Positions 36,476 through 46,476 are shown, numbered from the stretch's first letter. The stretch is 64,000 nucleotides of DNA from Myxosarcina sp. GI1 (GCF_000756305.1 NZ_JRFE01000016.1:108874-172873), one strand, 5' to 3'. Translations and numbers: made by a program. The notes: generated by a model not told the origin, from the letters alone.

Positions 36476-37720
36476 ATGTTTAAATCTCAATTTCGTTTAC
36501 CTAATTTCGATCGCCAAGTTTGGATTTTAGCTACTGGGAGGTTGCTGCTAGAAATTGGCACTGGATTTACCCTGTTTTACGCACCAATATTTTTTGTCAA
36601 TCAAGTAGGAATTTCGGCAACTTTAGTCGGTGTTGCTATTGGTAGCGGTTCGGTTTCGGGAGTGGTAGGACGTTTTTTAGGCGGACAAGGTGCAGATTCA
36701 CCTCGATGGGGTCGTAGGGGGATTTTGTTGGCTGCTGCCGCTGTTTCGGCTTTAGCCGATGTCTTTTTGGCTGCTGCTGGCAATTTTCCCATGTTGGTTA
36801 TCGGCAATTTACTTATGGGTTTTGGAGTTGGGATGTACTGGCCTGCTACCGAAGCCGCAATTATCGATCTAACTACTAAAGAACAGCGCAATGAAGCCTT
36901 TGGTATTACCAGACTTGCCGATAGCTTGGGTTTGGGCTTAGGTGTGGTTTTAGGAGGAGCATTAATTGCTAATTCGGGTAGTTACCGCACTTTATTTATC
37001 ATTGACGGAATTTCTTTTGTGGTGTTTTTTGGCGTTATTTACTTTGCCATTGTCGAAACCTATAAATTTGACGAAAAACAACCTAAAACTAGCAGTGGTT
37101 GGGGAGCGGCATTAAGAGATCGCGCCTTAATGGTATATCTGCTCGTCAGTATTCTGTTTACGACCTATCTCTCTCAGGTTCAAAGCACCATTCCGCTTTA
37201 TTTCAAAAACTTTGTCCAAATGGGAGAAACTGTTGGCTTTTCCGAACAGGCTATTAGCGGTTTATTTACCTGGCATATTGTCTTTGCTGCTATTTGTCAG
37301 CTACCAATGGCAAGACTACTCAATCGACTGACTCGCATTCGCGGGTTGATGTTGTCTTTGGTATTCTGGGGCGTAGGATTTATTTTAGTCATGGTAACGG
37401 GAGTCGTAAAAGACTGGACTATAGTTTGGGCAGTTTTGACTTTGGGGGTGATGTCTTTAGGCATGACTAGCTATACGCCATCGGCTTCGGCTTTAGTTGC
37501 CGATTTAGCACCAGAATCTTTGCGAGGCGTTTATTTTTCTCTTAATTCTCAATGTTGGGCAATTGGTTATTTTATCGGACCTCCTCTCGGTGGTTGGGCT
37601 TTAGACCACGATCGATTTATCAACTATTTTTGGTTAATTTGTGCGATTTCGATTGTTTTTGGCTTTGGAATTTTACAATACCTAAAACGTCTACTGAGCG
37701 ATCGCCCAAATGCAGTCTAA
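36476..37720 (+). CDS. MFS transporter
   Basis: 414 residues with 11 to 12 hydrophobic segments. The signature-like loop between segments 2 and 3 reads GRFLGGQGADSPRWGRRGI, a variant of the GxxxDRxGRR motif. GFGVGMYWPATEAAIIDLTT and EAFGITRLADSLGLGLGVVL are typical of drug or sugar efflux-type MFS members. Substrate unknown. No signal peptide is needed. It is monocistronic, with the DUF389 gene 90 bp downstream on the same strand. Confidence 0.88.
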   Translation: MFKSQFRLPNFDRQVWILATGRLLLEIGTGFTLFYAPIFFVNQVGISATLVGVAIGSGSVSGVVGRFLGGQGADSPRWGRRGILLAAAAVSALADVFLAAAGNFPMLVIGNLLMGFGVGMYWPATEAAIIDLTTKEQRNEAFGITRLADSLGLGLGVVLGGALIANSGSYRTLFIIDGISFVVFFGVIYFAIVETYKFDEKQPKTSSGWGAALRDRALMVYLLVSILFTTYLSQVQSTIPLYFKNFVQMGETVGFSEQAISGLFTWHIVFAAICQLPMARLLNRLTRIRGLMLSLVFWGVGFILVMVTGVVKDWTIVWAVLTLGVMSLGMTSYTPSASALVADLAPESLRGVYFSLNSQCWAIGYFIGPPLGGWALDHDRFINYFWLICAISIVFGFGILQYLKRLLSDRPNAV

Positions 37721-37810
37721 AATTCAATTTAATATCTTTCAGGCTATGATTGAGTTGCGATCGCTGATGTTCGTACCAAATACATTTAATACAATTTGGT
37801 TAAAAAGTTA

Positions 37811-38815
37811 ATGGCTCTACGCTTAATTGAAGTTTTCTTACCTCTAACGGAAGAAAAAAATATTCGGCAACTGCTTTCGTCTGATTCTCACTGGACGAAG
37901 GAATCTATCTTTAAGTCACAAGAGCAACTTTTAGTTCAAATCTTACTCGAAGAAGAATGGCTTGAGAGTGTGGCAAGCAAACTAAAAGAAAAATTTGCTC
38001 ACCTGGAAGATTTTCAACTATTGCTGTTGCCAGTAGAAAGCTTGCCAATTCAAAATGATTCAGAGTCAGCTGAAAATTCCCTTTACCATAAAGACAAACG
38101 CAATCAAGAAATTTACGACCGAGTAGCGGAAAGTATTCATCTTTGCAGTACCGAAATTTCTTTAGTAATTCTCTCTACGGCGATCGCAGCTATTGGTCTG
38201 GTAGAAGGGAGTGAAGTCGTAATTATTGGGGCGATGGTAATTGCACCTCTGCTCAAACCCAATATGGCACTAGCCGTTGCTACTACTTTTGGAGATTTAT
38301 CTCTGGCAATTAAAACCGTTAAAGTAGGTCTGACAGAAATTTTTCTATCTTTATTACTTTCAATCTGTTTGGGCATCCTGGTGCCAGTCAATCTATGTAT
38401 GCAAGAAATTGCCATTAGAACTAGTGTAAACTTTTCCGATGTCGTATTAGCTTTTGCTTCGGGAGCGGCTGGTGCTATTTCGCTAACGGTGGGAGAACAA
38501 AGCGCGGTAGTAGGAGTAATGGTTTCGGTGGCATTATTACCTCCTTTGGTAGCTTTGGGGATGCTAATTGGTTCTCAACTGTGGCAACCTGCTGTAGAAA
38601 CTGCTGTTTTGGTACTAACTAATATTGCTTGTCTCAACTTAGCCGCGATCGCTACCTTTTGGCTGCGGGATATTCGTCCACAGAAGTGGTGGCAAAAATT
38701 TCAGGCAGGCAAAATAACTGGAATCGTAACTACTTTTTGGACAATTATTCTAATTCTACTGATTGTGGCTATTTTTATGTTTCAGTTTGATGTAGTTAAA
38801 GGCAACTTTCAGTAG
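37811..38815 (+). CDS. DUF389 (TIGR00341-type) membrane protein
   Basis: From the ATG at 37811, 334 residues; a TTG at 37796 would add five. The N-terminal about 100 residues are a soluble domain (MALRLIEVFLPLTEEKNIRQ) and the rest has about six membrane segments. The conserved DUF389 core is clear: ISLVILSTAIAAIGLVEGSE, VVIIGAMVIAPLLKPNMALA, and LTVGEQSAVVGVMVSVALLP. Biochemical function of the family is not established; transport or stress tolerance has been suggested. It is probably independent of the preceding MFS gene. Confidence 0.88.
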   Translation: MALRLIEVFLPLTEEKNIRQLLSSDSHWTKESIFKSQEQLLVQILLEEEWLESVASKLKEKFAHLEDFQLLLLPVESLPIQNDSESAENSLYHKDKRNQEIYDRVAESIHLCSTEISLVILSTAIAAIGLVEGSEVVIIGAMVIAPLLKPNMALAVATTFGDLSLAIKTVKVGLTEIFLSLLLSICLGILVPVNLCMQEIAIRTSVNFSDVVLAFASGAAGAISLTVGEQSAVVGVMVSVALLPPLVALGMLIGSQLWQPAVETAVLVLTNIACLNLAAIATFWLRDIRPQKWWQKFQAGKITGIVTTFWTIILILLIVAIFMFQFDVVKGNFQ

Positions 38816-39003
38816 ATTCTTAGCTGCTAGAGTTTTGTTTACGTTGCAGTTGGTTAAAACTAGTAGTATTCAAACTTCATAACTAGTAGTATCGAAGAAT
38901 AAAGTAAAACTAAGCATTATAGAAAAATTAAAACAGCTTACAATACGCTCGATACTTTTAAGTCAAGGCGCAAACAACTTGCTAATTATTGGAGTTAACC
39001 AAC

Positions 39004-39432
39004 ATGAAAGACTTTCGTTTTACTAATAAACAACGGACGAGCAGCTTTAGTGCTGTAAGCAGCGGACAGTACACTCGAAGTTCTAGCAGTTCGAGTTCGT
39101 CTAGCGGCACTGCTTCTCAGCAAGCTTTTGTTAATCTCGATGCAGCTAATATCAACTACCCTTATAATCTCAATGTAAATACTTCAGCCGCTAGTCTCAA
39201 CGGTACTGTTACAGTAAACGGTAAAGCAGTCGCTCAGTTAAACAGCAATCGTTCACATCTTAATCTCTCACCCTATTTATCAATTGGCACTAACGTTATT
39301 GAAATTTCAGCCCAGTATTCTCCTAATTCATCTGAAATTGAAGTCAGGCTTTCAGGTGTAGATACTAACGTGGTTCAACAGTCTAGAGGCAGTGGCGTAC
39401 TAAACTGCACTCTGACAATTTTGGTTGTGTAA
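39004..39432 (+). CDS. Serine-rich small protein of unknown function
   Basis: 142 residues from the ATG at 39004, chosen because GGAG at 38991-38994 is spaced correctly; a TTG at 38989 would add five residues. Residues about 25-42 are nearly all serine (YTRSSSSSSSSSG). A beta-rich domain follows: NGTVTVNGKAVAQLNSNRSH, LNLSPYLSIGTNVIEISAQY, SSEIEVRLSGVDTNV, resembling a PEGA or Ig-like fold. No signal peptide is seen. The serine tract looks like a linker or low-complexity tail. No family recognised. Confidence 0.65.
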   Translation: MKDFRFTNKQRTSSFSAVSSGQYTRSSSSSSSSSGTASQQAFVNLDAANINYPYNLNVNTSAASLNGTVTVNGKAVAQLNSNRSHLNLSPYLSIGTNVIEISAQYSPNSSEIEVRLSGVDTNVVQQSRGSGVLNCTLTILVV

Positions 39433-39748
39433 ACTAGCGATAATTTAGCAGAGAATTGGAACCTTGCTTCGTCCTTTAAGGAAATGAAGTATCGCTTCGC
39501 TTGAGAGCAGGGGTAAATTAGTCGGACAAAAATCCCCCTGCATCCTGCACCCTGCTCCCCTGCTTAAACAACCCCTGTCCCTCATACGATTGAGAACCAA
39601 TGTATTTTTTAAACATGGCTGTATGTACTTATCGTCTTACTAGAACCTATCAACAGGCAATGCACATGACAACTCAAGATAGATCTTCAAAGTTCCAAAA
39701 ACTGAAACAATAGACGGGGTATATTCGATAATTTACCTGGTTGTAACT
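39433..39748. other. Intergenic region with C-rich heptamer array
   Basis: No gene. It contains a TTGCTTCGTCCTT segment at about 39464, also found at about 17688; GCTTCGC repeats; and a 7-bp array CCCTGCA, TCCTGCA, CCCTGCT, CCCCTGC at 39536-39563. The promoter of the downstream protease gene should lie in the last 100 bp, but I see no clear one. Confidence 0.55.
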
Positions 39749-40632
39749 ATGAACTTTAACTTTTTCGATCTTTTCTGGGTTTTTCTGGCTATTTCTTCTT
39801 TGCAACCAGTTTGGCAACGTCGCCGCATCGAAGCTCAACGCATACAGGCAATTAGAGAATTAGAAAGACAGCGAAAAAGTCGAGTTATTTTATTGATTCA
39901 TCGTCAAGAGTCTATTAGTTTACTAGGTATTCCCCTCTCACGCTATATCTCCATTGAAGATTCAGAGCAAGTCTTGCGAGCCATAAGGCTTACTCCTCCA
40001 GATACTCCCATCGATTTAATCTTGCATACGCCTGGCGGTTTGGTTCTAGCAACCGAACAAATTGCCAGGGCTTTAATCCGCCATCGAGCTAAGGTAACGG
40101 TATTCGTACCCCACTATGCAATGAGTGGTGGAACAATGTTAGCTTTGGCAGCAGATGAAATTATCATGGACGAAAATGCCGTACTTGGTCCTGTAGATCC
40201 TCAACTGGGTAATAGGCAGCAGCAAGTATTTTGCAGGTGTTAAAGCAAAAACCGATTGAAAAAATCGATGACCAAACCTTGATTATGGCAGATCTTTCGC
40301 AAAAGGCGATCGCTCAAGTACAGCGTTTTGTACGTACCTTACTTAAAGATGAAATTCCCCAGCCAAAAATTGCTCCCGAAAACGTTGAAGGAATTATCGA
40401 GTTATTAACAACGGGAAAAATTACCCACGACTGCCCCATTCCAGCAGAAGAAGCTAGCGAAATTGGTTTGCCAATAACTGTAGGCTTGCCTAAATTTATC
40501 TACAGCCTGATGGAACTATATCCCCAACCTTCAGGTGGTAGACCTTCAGTACAGTATATCCCTATGCCCTATAAACCCAATCCGAGTTTGCCAGAAACCA
40601 AAGGAAGACCGATGCCCGATCGCAATAGCTAG
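39749..40632 (+). pseudogene. SDH-family Clp-fold serine protease, split by a frameshift near 40217
   Basis: Two overlapping frames add up to one SDH/SppA-like protease of about 294 residues. Part one (39749-40243) starts with a membrane segment (FFDLFWVFLAISSLQPVW) and holds IDLILHTPGGLVLATEQIAR and HYAMSGGTMLALAADEIIMD with the catalytic serine, then AVLGPVDPQLG. Part two (from about 40218) continues AASILQVLKQKPIEKIDDQT and ends in DRNS. The break falls in AATAGGCAGCAGCAAGT, where one extra base (CCA for CA) would restore a single frame. Either a real disruption or a one-base sequencing error. The catalytic lysine and the membrane segment are otherwise intact. Confidence 0.75.
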
Positions 40633-40659
40633 AAAGTAGTTATATAAATTCTCCCTACT

Positions 40660-41694
40660 TTAGGTTTTGCCACGTATTTCATCTACATTAAAAAGACTAA
40701 TTAAAATCCCTGCTAAAGGAATGGAAAGAAATACACCAATCAATCCAGCAACTCTAGCACCTACTAGCAATGCCAAAAACATTACTACTGGATTCATTTG
40801 AATGCAACCTTGCATAATTCTGGGCATGAGCAAATTTTCCTCTACTTGCTGTAGTAAGATGCAGCTAATTAATACTTTGAAACCGAGCAAAATTCCCTGG
40901 GGTAAGATAATCAGACAAATCAAGCCAATGCCCAATGTTGCTCCAATACCAGGAATTAGATCGAAGACTCCTGCGATCGCAGCTAATGCCACAGCATAGG
41001 GAATGCCTAGTAAAACAAATACCAAAAATGCAGACAGGGCGAAGAAAATTGACAGTAGCAATCTACCCCAGAAAAACCCCAGAAAGTTTTTAGAAATTGC
41101 CACTGTTAAATCTTCACGTAAATGGGCGGGAAAAAGGCTGAGGGCAAAGTTCCATAACGGCTTACCATCCAGCAGCATAAAAAAAGCAACCACAGCAATC
41201 AAAACCAAATCTAGCAGGCTAACCAGTACGTTTTGAATTCCAGCCAGTCCCTTACCAATCAAACCAAGTGCTTTTTCGCGTAACTGTGCCTCGAAAGCAT
41301 TAAGATCGATCTCATTATTTTGTAAAAAAGGTAGGTTATTGAGAAATTCGAGTGCATTAGACGAGAGTTCGGGAGCCTGTTCTAGTAGTTGCCGTATCTG
41401 AGAAACCATCGTCAATCCCAGAGTTGCCATTAAAGTGCCTAAAATGACCAGTGCCAGCAAAAAGACTAGAATAACTGCTAACCATCGGGGCATGAAGCGT
41501 GACACTCGGCTAACCGGGTAATCGAGCAAAAATGCCACAATTGTCGCAAAGATAAAAATTATTAATACAGTTTCAAAATAGGCTATTAGCTCGGCGATCG
41601 CCCAAGCCAACCCAAATAACAACAGATAGCGAACTAACTGACTATTGTTTAAGTGTTGCCAAAACTTATTACTGCTGGTCTTTGGCTTATTCAT
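40660..41694 (-). CDS. AI-2E family (YdiK/PerM-like) membrane permease
   Basis: 344 residues with about eight hydrophobic segments. Family landmarks: LLDYPVSRVSRFMPRWLAVI in the N-terminal part, the soluble-looking middle part with KALGLIGKG, and the C-terminal ALAAIAGVFDLIPGIGATLG and LVGARVAGLIGVFLSIPLAG. Members export autoinducer-2 or act as cation/proton antiporters, so the substrate is uncertain. It is on the same strand 64 bp downstream of the NupC-type gene and convergent with the frameshifted protease gene. Confidence 0.9.
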   Translation of the reverse strand: MNKPKTSSNKFWQHLNNSQLVRYLLLFGLAWAIAELIAYFETVLIIFIFATIVAFLLDYPVSRVSRFMPRWLAVILVFLLALVILGTLMATLGLTMVSQIRQLLEQAPELSSNALEFLNNLPFLQNNEIDLNAFEAQLREKALGLIGKGLAGIQNVLVSLLDLVLIAVVAFFMLLDGKPLWNFALSLFPAHLREDLTVAISKNFLGFFWGRLLLSIFFALSAFLVFVLLGIPYAVALAAIAGVFDLIPGIGATLGIGLICLIILPQGILLGFKVLISCILLQQVEENLLMPRIMQGCIQMNPVVMFLALLVGARVAGLIGVFLSIPLAGILISLFNVDEIRGKT

Positions 41695-41758
41695 CCACTA
41701 ATTGCTAATAACTTTCTTTTAATTATCCAATTGTCTAATAGAAACATCTACCGCTAGA

Positions 41759-42964
41759 TTACAATAGTATCCCCGTAACACAAGCTGTCATAAAACAGGC
41801 AAAAGAACCTGCAATCATTGCTCTCAATCCTAAAACTGCCAAATCCTGCTGTCGCCTGGGCGCGATCGCGCTAAGACCTCCAATTTGAATGCCAATCGAA
41901 CCGAGATTGGAAAAGCCACATAAAGCGTAGGTAGTAATAATCGTAGCTCTTGGAGAAATAGTCGGCATTAGCTCTTTTAAATCTAAATAAGCGATAAACT
42001 CATTGAGAATGACTTTTTTTCCCAACACGCTTCCTATTGACAGACAGTCAGCTATAGGTATGCCCATCAACCAAGCTACGGGAAACATCAAATAAGACAA
42101 AATCCATTCCAAAGATAACTGTGGCAATCCCAATTGCATTCCCAACCAGCCTAAAATCGCGTTAATCAAAGCTAGCAGTCCTAAAAAGGCGATTAACATT
42201 GCCCCGACATTAAAAGCTAGTTTTAAGCCATCTAGCGCGCCGATAGTAACTGCATCGATCGCATTAGTATAAGTTTGTTTGGTTTTGACTTTTATTTTGT
42301 CTGTAGTAAGAGGTTTATCTGTTTCTGGATAAAAGATTTTTGCCATAGCTAACGCTGCTGGTGCAGACATTACCGAAGCTGCAATTAAATGTTCGGCAGG
42401 TATGCCAAAAGAAATATATGCCGCCATTACCCCTCCTGCAATGGTGGCAAAACCGCCAGTCATCACTGCATGAAGTTCTGACATAGTTAGTGTGGGTAAG
42501 TAGGGCTTGACCATCAATGGTGCTTCTGTCTGTCCGACAAAAATATTAGCCGCACAGCTTAAAGACTCTGCGCCCGAAGTTTTCATGGTTCGCATCATCA
42601 CCCAGCCTAAAGCAGCGACGACTTTTGGTAATATTTGGTAGTGATAGAGCAAAGAAATAAAAGCCGAAAAAAAGATAATTGTCGGTAAAACCTTAAAAGC
42701 AATAAAGTGTTCCTCAAAACCATCGCCAAAGACGAATCTCGCGCCCGAATCGGAAAAATCGAGAAACTGTTGGGCGCGATCGCCTAAAAATTTAAAGATA
42801 GTTAGTCCGATCGCCGTTTTAAGAATAAAAACCGCTAAAATTAACTGCAAACCTATTCCCCAAAGTACTGTAGACCAGTTAATTGCTCGGCGATTGACAG
42901 AAAGCAAATAAGCGCATCCGACAAAAACTATTAATCCGAGTACAGAAATTATTCGCTCGTTCAT
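41759..42964 (-). CDS. Concentrative nucleoside transporter (NupC/CNT family)
   Basis: 401 residues, eight to ten membrane segments. CNT landmarks: FIAFKVLPTIIFFSAFISLL, CAANIFVGQTEAPLMVKPYL (substrate-site GQTEAP), MTGGFATIAGGVMAAYISFG, and CGFSNLGSIGIQIGGLSAIA. It takes up nucleosides with H+ or Na+. No nucleoside catabolism genes adjoin it. It is probably in one transcript with the AI-2E family gene. The start is the ATG at 42964. Confidence 0.93.
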   Translation of the reverse strand: MNERIISVLGLIVFVGCAYLLSVNRRAINWSTVLWGIGLQLILAVFILKTAIGLTIFKFLGDRAQQFLDFSDSGARFVFGDGFEEHFIAFKVLPTIIFFSAFISLLYHYQILPKVVAALGWVMMRTMKTSGAESLSCAANIFVGQTEAPLMVKPYLPTLTMSELHAVMTGGFATIAGGVMAAYISFGIPAEHLIAASVMSAPAALAMAKIFYPETDKPLTTDKIKVKTKQTYTNAIDAVTIGALDGLKLAFNVGAMLIAFLGLLALINAILGWLGMQLGLPQLSLEWILSYLMFPVAWLMGIPIADCLSIGSVLGKKVILNEFIAYLDLKELMPTISPRATIITTYALCGFSNLGSIGIQIGGLSAIAPRRQQDLAVLGLRAMIAGSFACFMTACVTGILL

Positions 42965-43113
42965 TTAGCTGGGTGACAAATCCAAATTTCAGTCGATCTT
43001 GCCAGAAGATAGCAAAAAAATCTTAATTAAATCGCTCGTTACCAACAAAACGCGCTAAATTTCTTACCTACTAAAATAATAATTAGAGAGTTTAAGGCAC
43101 TCAATTTAAAATC

Positions 43114-44250
43114 ATGGTCTTTCTTTATCCTCAAACCATACATCCTCTGATTCCTCAAGCTCATTCGCCCGAAGCAGATTTAGCTTTGGCTAGCGAAACT
43201 AAAAACTTTCGTCGAGATTTTTTTCTATTACTTAAAAATAAAATTGAAGAATTAGAGGCTAAATATTCCGAGTCTCAAAATTCCGAATCAGTTTATCGTC
43301 ATATTCGTAAAGAATTAGACGCAACTCCAGAAATCCAGGCAGCACACCAACGCCGTAGCGAGTTGCAAGATCGTCTTTGGCAACAAGCTACTAGCGAGCT
43401 TGAAAGCGATCGCCAGAGATTGGAAAAGGAATTTAAAAGCTATCAAAAGCTCGAAGAAAAGGGGAGAGTAGAATTAGATTCAAAATTTGTCTATCCCCGC
43501 TATCAATCAAAAGTCGATATTCATCGGATGCCTGGAGGCTATTTACAAAGCTTAGATGAAGCTGATTTTTGGACGGGAGCGATTTACGACCACGGCGTAT
43601 TTCTCTACGGACAGGGATGGTTTGGCGGTCTAAATGATGAATTGGGCTACACGTTAATAAACAATGTTCTGCGTAATTATTATCCCGAATTTACCCCACA
43701 AAAGATTTTAGATCTGGGTTGTTCGGTCGGTCATAGCACTCTGCCTTATGCTTCAGAATATCCCAATGCCGAGGTGTGGGGAATAGACTTAGGAGCATCT
43801 TTATTAAGATACGCTAGTGCCAGAGCCAAAGCTTTAAGTAAAAAAGTTTATTTTGCCCAACAAAATGCCGAAAAAACAGATTTTAAAGATAGTTCTTTCG
43901 ATCTAGTTGTCAGTCATATCTTGCTACACGAAATTCCTTGTGGTGCCAGGAAACAAGTGTTCGCTGAAAGCTATCGACTATTAAAACCAGGAGGCATCAT
44001 GGTTCATTTGGAAAGTCAGTTATTTTTATCGCCGCCCAACTTATTTTCTCGTTATTTTCGAGATACCGAAGTATGGGTTAATTCAGAACCTTATTTAGGT
44101 TCTTCCAAGCTACCAGACTTTCAAACCTATGCGATGTCTGCTGGATTTAAGCCAGAAGACTTTAAACTTCATCGCGTCCCTGGTTATTATGCTAATCAGC
44201 AAGGAAACAAAAATCCTGGATGGCTCGCACTTTGTGCCAGAAAGCGTTAA
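43114..44250 (+). CDS. Class I SAM-dependent methyltransferase
   Basis: 378 residues. The N-terminal about 170 residues are a charged, helical extension (LLLKNKIEELEAKYSES, SELESDRQRLEKEFKSYQKL). The SAM-binding core follows: motif I ILDLGCSVGHSTLPYA at about 197-212, EVWGIDLGASLLRYA as motif II, KTDFKDSSFDLVVSHILLHE, and RLLKPGGIMVHLES. Substrate unknown. The unusual length before the fold suggests a dedicated substrate-recognition domain. Monocistronic. Confidence 0.85.
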   Translation: MVFLYPQTIHPLIPQAHSPEADLALASETKNFRRDFFLLLKNKIEELEAKYSESQNSESVYRHIRKELDATPEIQAAHQRRSELQDRLWQQATSELESDRQRLEKEFKSYQKLEEKGRVELDSKFVYPRYQSKVDIHRMPGGYLQSLDEADFWTGAIYDHGVFLYGQGWFGGLNDELGYTLINNVLRNYYPEFTPQKILDLGCSVGHSTLPYASEYPNAEVWGIDLGASLLRYASARAKALSKKVYFAQQNAEKTDFKDSSFDLVVSHILLHEIPCGARKQVFAESYRLLKPGGIMVHLESQLFLSPPNLFSRYFRDTEVWVNSEPYLGSSKLPDFQTYAMSAGFKPEDFKLHRVPGYYANQQGNKNPGWLALCARKR

Positions 44251-44280
44251 ATAATCAAACAAAAATAGCTAGAATTTTTA

Positions 44281-44308
44281 TTGCCTCTTGCCTCTTGTTT
44301 CTCGCCTC
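44281..44308. repeat. Degenerate heptamer array (TTGCCTC units)
   Basis: TTGCCTC, TTGCCTC, TTGTTTC, TCGCCTC in series, between the methyltransferase and the binding-protein gene. Confidence 0.6.
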
Positions 44309-44432
44309 TCAAGAGCAAAGTGTACCTTATAAAGCCAGGAAATCATATATTAGTTGGTTGACAAGAGCGCAAAAGCATTATATTAAATTCCAATTGAGTA
44401 AAATAGCTCTAAATTGAATAGGAATTTGAAAT

Positions 44433-45770
44433 ATGAAAATTTTTAACGGCGATCGCTCCAACCACAAATTTGCTTTGTCTGTTTCGGCGATCGTTGCTAC
44501 CAGTTTCCTGACGGTTAGCTGCCAGAGTGGGGATTCGGGTAGTGGCGGTCAAACCGATGCAGGGGGCGAGAGTGGAGATGGTTTGAAGTTAGGAGTTTTA
44601 GCCCCTACAACTGGTGATTTGGCTTCTATTGGGCAAAATTGGCCTCTCGCCGTTCAGCTAGCGGTAGATACCATCAATGAGTGTGGTGGAGTAAATGAAA
44701 GTTCTGTCAGCCTAACTACTCAAGATAGTCAAACCGATCCTACGGCAGGTAGTACGGCGATGACCCAGTTAGCGGAAGTAGATAGAGTAGCTGGCGTAGT
44801 CGGAGCTTTTGCCAGTAGCGTTTCTAGTGCGGCTGTAGATATTGCCGTACGCAATAACGTGATGATGGTTTCGCCAGGTAGCACCAGCCCCGTATTTACC
44901 GAACGTGCCAGTAATGGCGACTTTAACGGCTACTGGGCGCGTACCGCTCCTCCAGATACCTATCAAGCCCAAGCTCTAGCCGCGTTAGCAGAAAAACAGG
45001 GCTTTACAAATGTTTCTACTGTGGTAATCAATAATGACTACGGTGTTGGTTTCGAGCAACAGTTCGTCAAAGCTTTTGAAGGTTTGGGCGGTAAAATTAC
45101 TGATAAAAGCCAACCAGTCCGCTACGATGCTAAAGCCGCTACCTTTGATACTGAAGCTAAAGCTGCTTTTAGTAATAATCCCGATGCTGTGGCTGCCATA
45201 CTTTATGCCGAAACTGGTAGCGTATTGCTTAAATCTGCTTACGAGCAAGGTTTGACTGATGGGGTAACGGTATTACTAACCGATGGCGTGTATTCCGAAG
45301 ATTTTATCAGGCAAGTAGGTGAAACCCAAGATGGCAAATCGATTATTAGTGGAGCTTTAGGAACGGTTCCTGGTGCTAACGGACAAGCACTAGAATCTTT
45401 TACCCAACTCTGGCAAGAAGAAACGGGTAAAGAATTAACGGCTTTTTTACCTCATAACTGGGATGCCGCAGTTTTAATGATGCTAGCTGCCGAAGCTGCC
45501 GATGAAAATACGGGTGAAGGAATTAAAAACAATATTCTTGAAGTAGCTAATGCTCCTGGTACGGAAGTCAGCGATGCTTGCGAAGCGATGGAGTTGGTTC
45601 GTAATGGTGAAGATATTAACTATCAGGGAGCGAGCGGTAATGTCGATATTGATAGTAATGGCGATGTTGTCGGTAGTTATGATGTCTGGCAAGTAAAAGA
45701 TGATGGCAGTCTAGAAGTAATAGATAATGTTACTCCCGCTACTTCTAATGCTAGTTCCAGTCAAGAATAG
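44433..45770 (+). CDS. ABC transporter substrate-binding lipoprotein (Leu/Ile/Val or amide type)
   Basis: 445 residues. Lipobox LTVSC with C30 the likely lipidated residue, then a Gly/Ser/Asp-rich linker to about residue 50. The type I periplasmic binding fold follows: LKLGVLAPTTGDLASIGQNW, AVQLAVDTINECGG, RVAGVVGAFASSVSSAAVDI, VSPGSTSPVF, and VVINNDYGVGFEQQFVKAFE. These bind branched-chain or other neutral amino acids, or urea. No permease or ATPase gene lies next to it, so the transporter partners must be elsewhere. The tail is rich in Asn and Ser. A short ATAAGCC/GGCTTAT hairpin (45786-45804) follows the stop. Confidence 0.9.
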   Translation: MKIFNGDRSNHKFALSVSAIVATSFLTVSCQSGDSGSGGQTDAGGESGDGLKLGVLAPTTGDLASIGQNWPLAVQLAVDTINECGGVNESSVSLTTQDSQTDPTAGSTAMTQLAEVDRVAGVVGAFASSVSSAAVDIAVRNNVMMVSPGSTSPVFTERASNGDFNGYWARTAPPDTYQAQALAALAEKQGFTNVSTVVINNDYGVGFEQQFVKAFEGLGGKITDKSQPVRYDAKAATFDTEAKAAFSNNPDAVAAILYAETGSVLLKSAYEQGLTDGVTVLLTDGVYSEDFIRQVGETQDGKSIISGALGTVPGANGQALESFTQLWQEETGKELTAFLPHNWDAAVLMMLAAEAADENTGEGIKNNILEVANAPGTEVSDACEAMELVRNGEDINYQGASGNVDIDSNGDVVGSYDVWQVKDDGSLEVIDNVTPATSNASSSQE

Positions 45771-45975
45771 ATGTGACTGCAAAGCATAAGCCTTCTGGGC
45801 TTATCGCCTTAAAAATGTATACTTCTTGCAAAGCAACACACGATCGCACTAAGCTCTAAATAGGAAAAGAAAACAAAGATATAAAAATACAATCTTTTCT
45901 TTTCCGATGCAAACATTTACGACCGAACGCGAGCGCGACTCGGTTCGAGCTTGCACACCCCATCAAAAATAAACT

Positions 45976-46449
45976 ATGTTGAAACAACTAATTACTACAT
46001 TTAAAAATTTCTTTCCCGCACCAGAAGTTAGCGCACACTGCGATGGTCCCTGTGGCGTTTACGACCCTGCATCGGCTCGTATTGCTGCCGAAGCAGTAGT
46101 TTCGATGACTAAAAAAATTCTTGAATTAGAGCATCCCGACATTGGTAACAAGTCAGCGATGATTGAATATCATAATACTTTGTCTCGCTTTGTTACCATT
46201 AAAGAAGAACAAGCTCAAATCACCAAAGACGAGCTTTTGATTTTGTGGACAGATTACTTTAAACCCAAACATTTAGAACAATACCCCGATTTACATGATA
46301 CTTTCTGGAAAGCAGCCAAACTTTGCTCTGCTTGTAAGGTAGAAGTAAGCTCCCAACACGCTAACGAACTAATGGATGCAGTTCATAAAATCCACGATAT
46401 GTTCTGGTCTAGCAAAGAAAAAGATGTTACCTGGTATAAAGCTAGCTAG
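45976..46449 (+). CDS. sodN: Nickel superoxide dismutase precursor
   Basis: 157 residues. The nickel hook sequence HCDGPCGVYD begins at H21, which becomes the N-terminus after removal of a 20-residue propeptide (MLKQLITTFKNFFPAPEVSA). His1, Cys2 and Cys6 of the mature protein bind nickel. The rest is the four-helix bundle (ARIAAEAVVSMTKKILELEH, CSACKVEVSS, IHDMFWSSKE). It dismutates superoxide in the cytoplasm. The maturation protease gene sodX is often adjacent but is not in this window. A good terminator follows at 46477. Confidence 0.96.
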   Translation: MLKQLITTFKNFFPAPEVSAHCDGPCGVYDPASARIAAEAVVSMTKKILELEHPDIGNKSAMIEYHNTLSRFVTIKEEQAQITKDELLILWTDYFKPKHLEQYPDLHDTFWKAAKLCSACKVEVSSQHANELMDAVHKIHDMFWSSKEKDVTWYKAS

Positions 46450-46476
46450 TTAGTCTTTTGAAATTAATTTTAAAAG

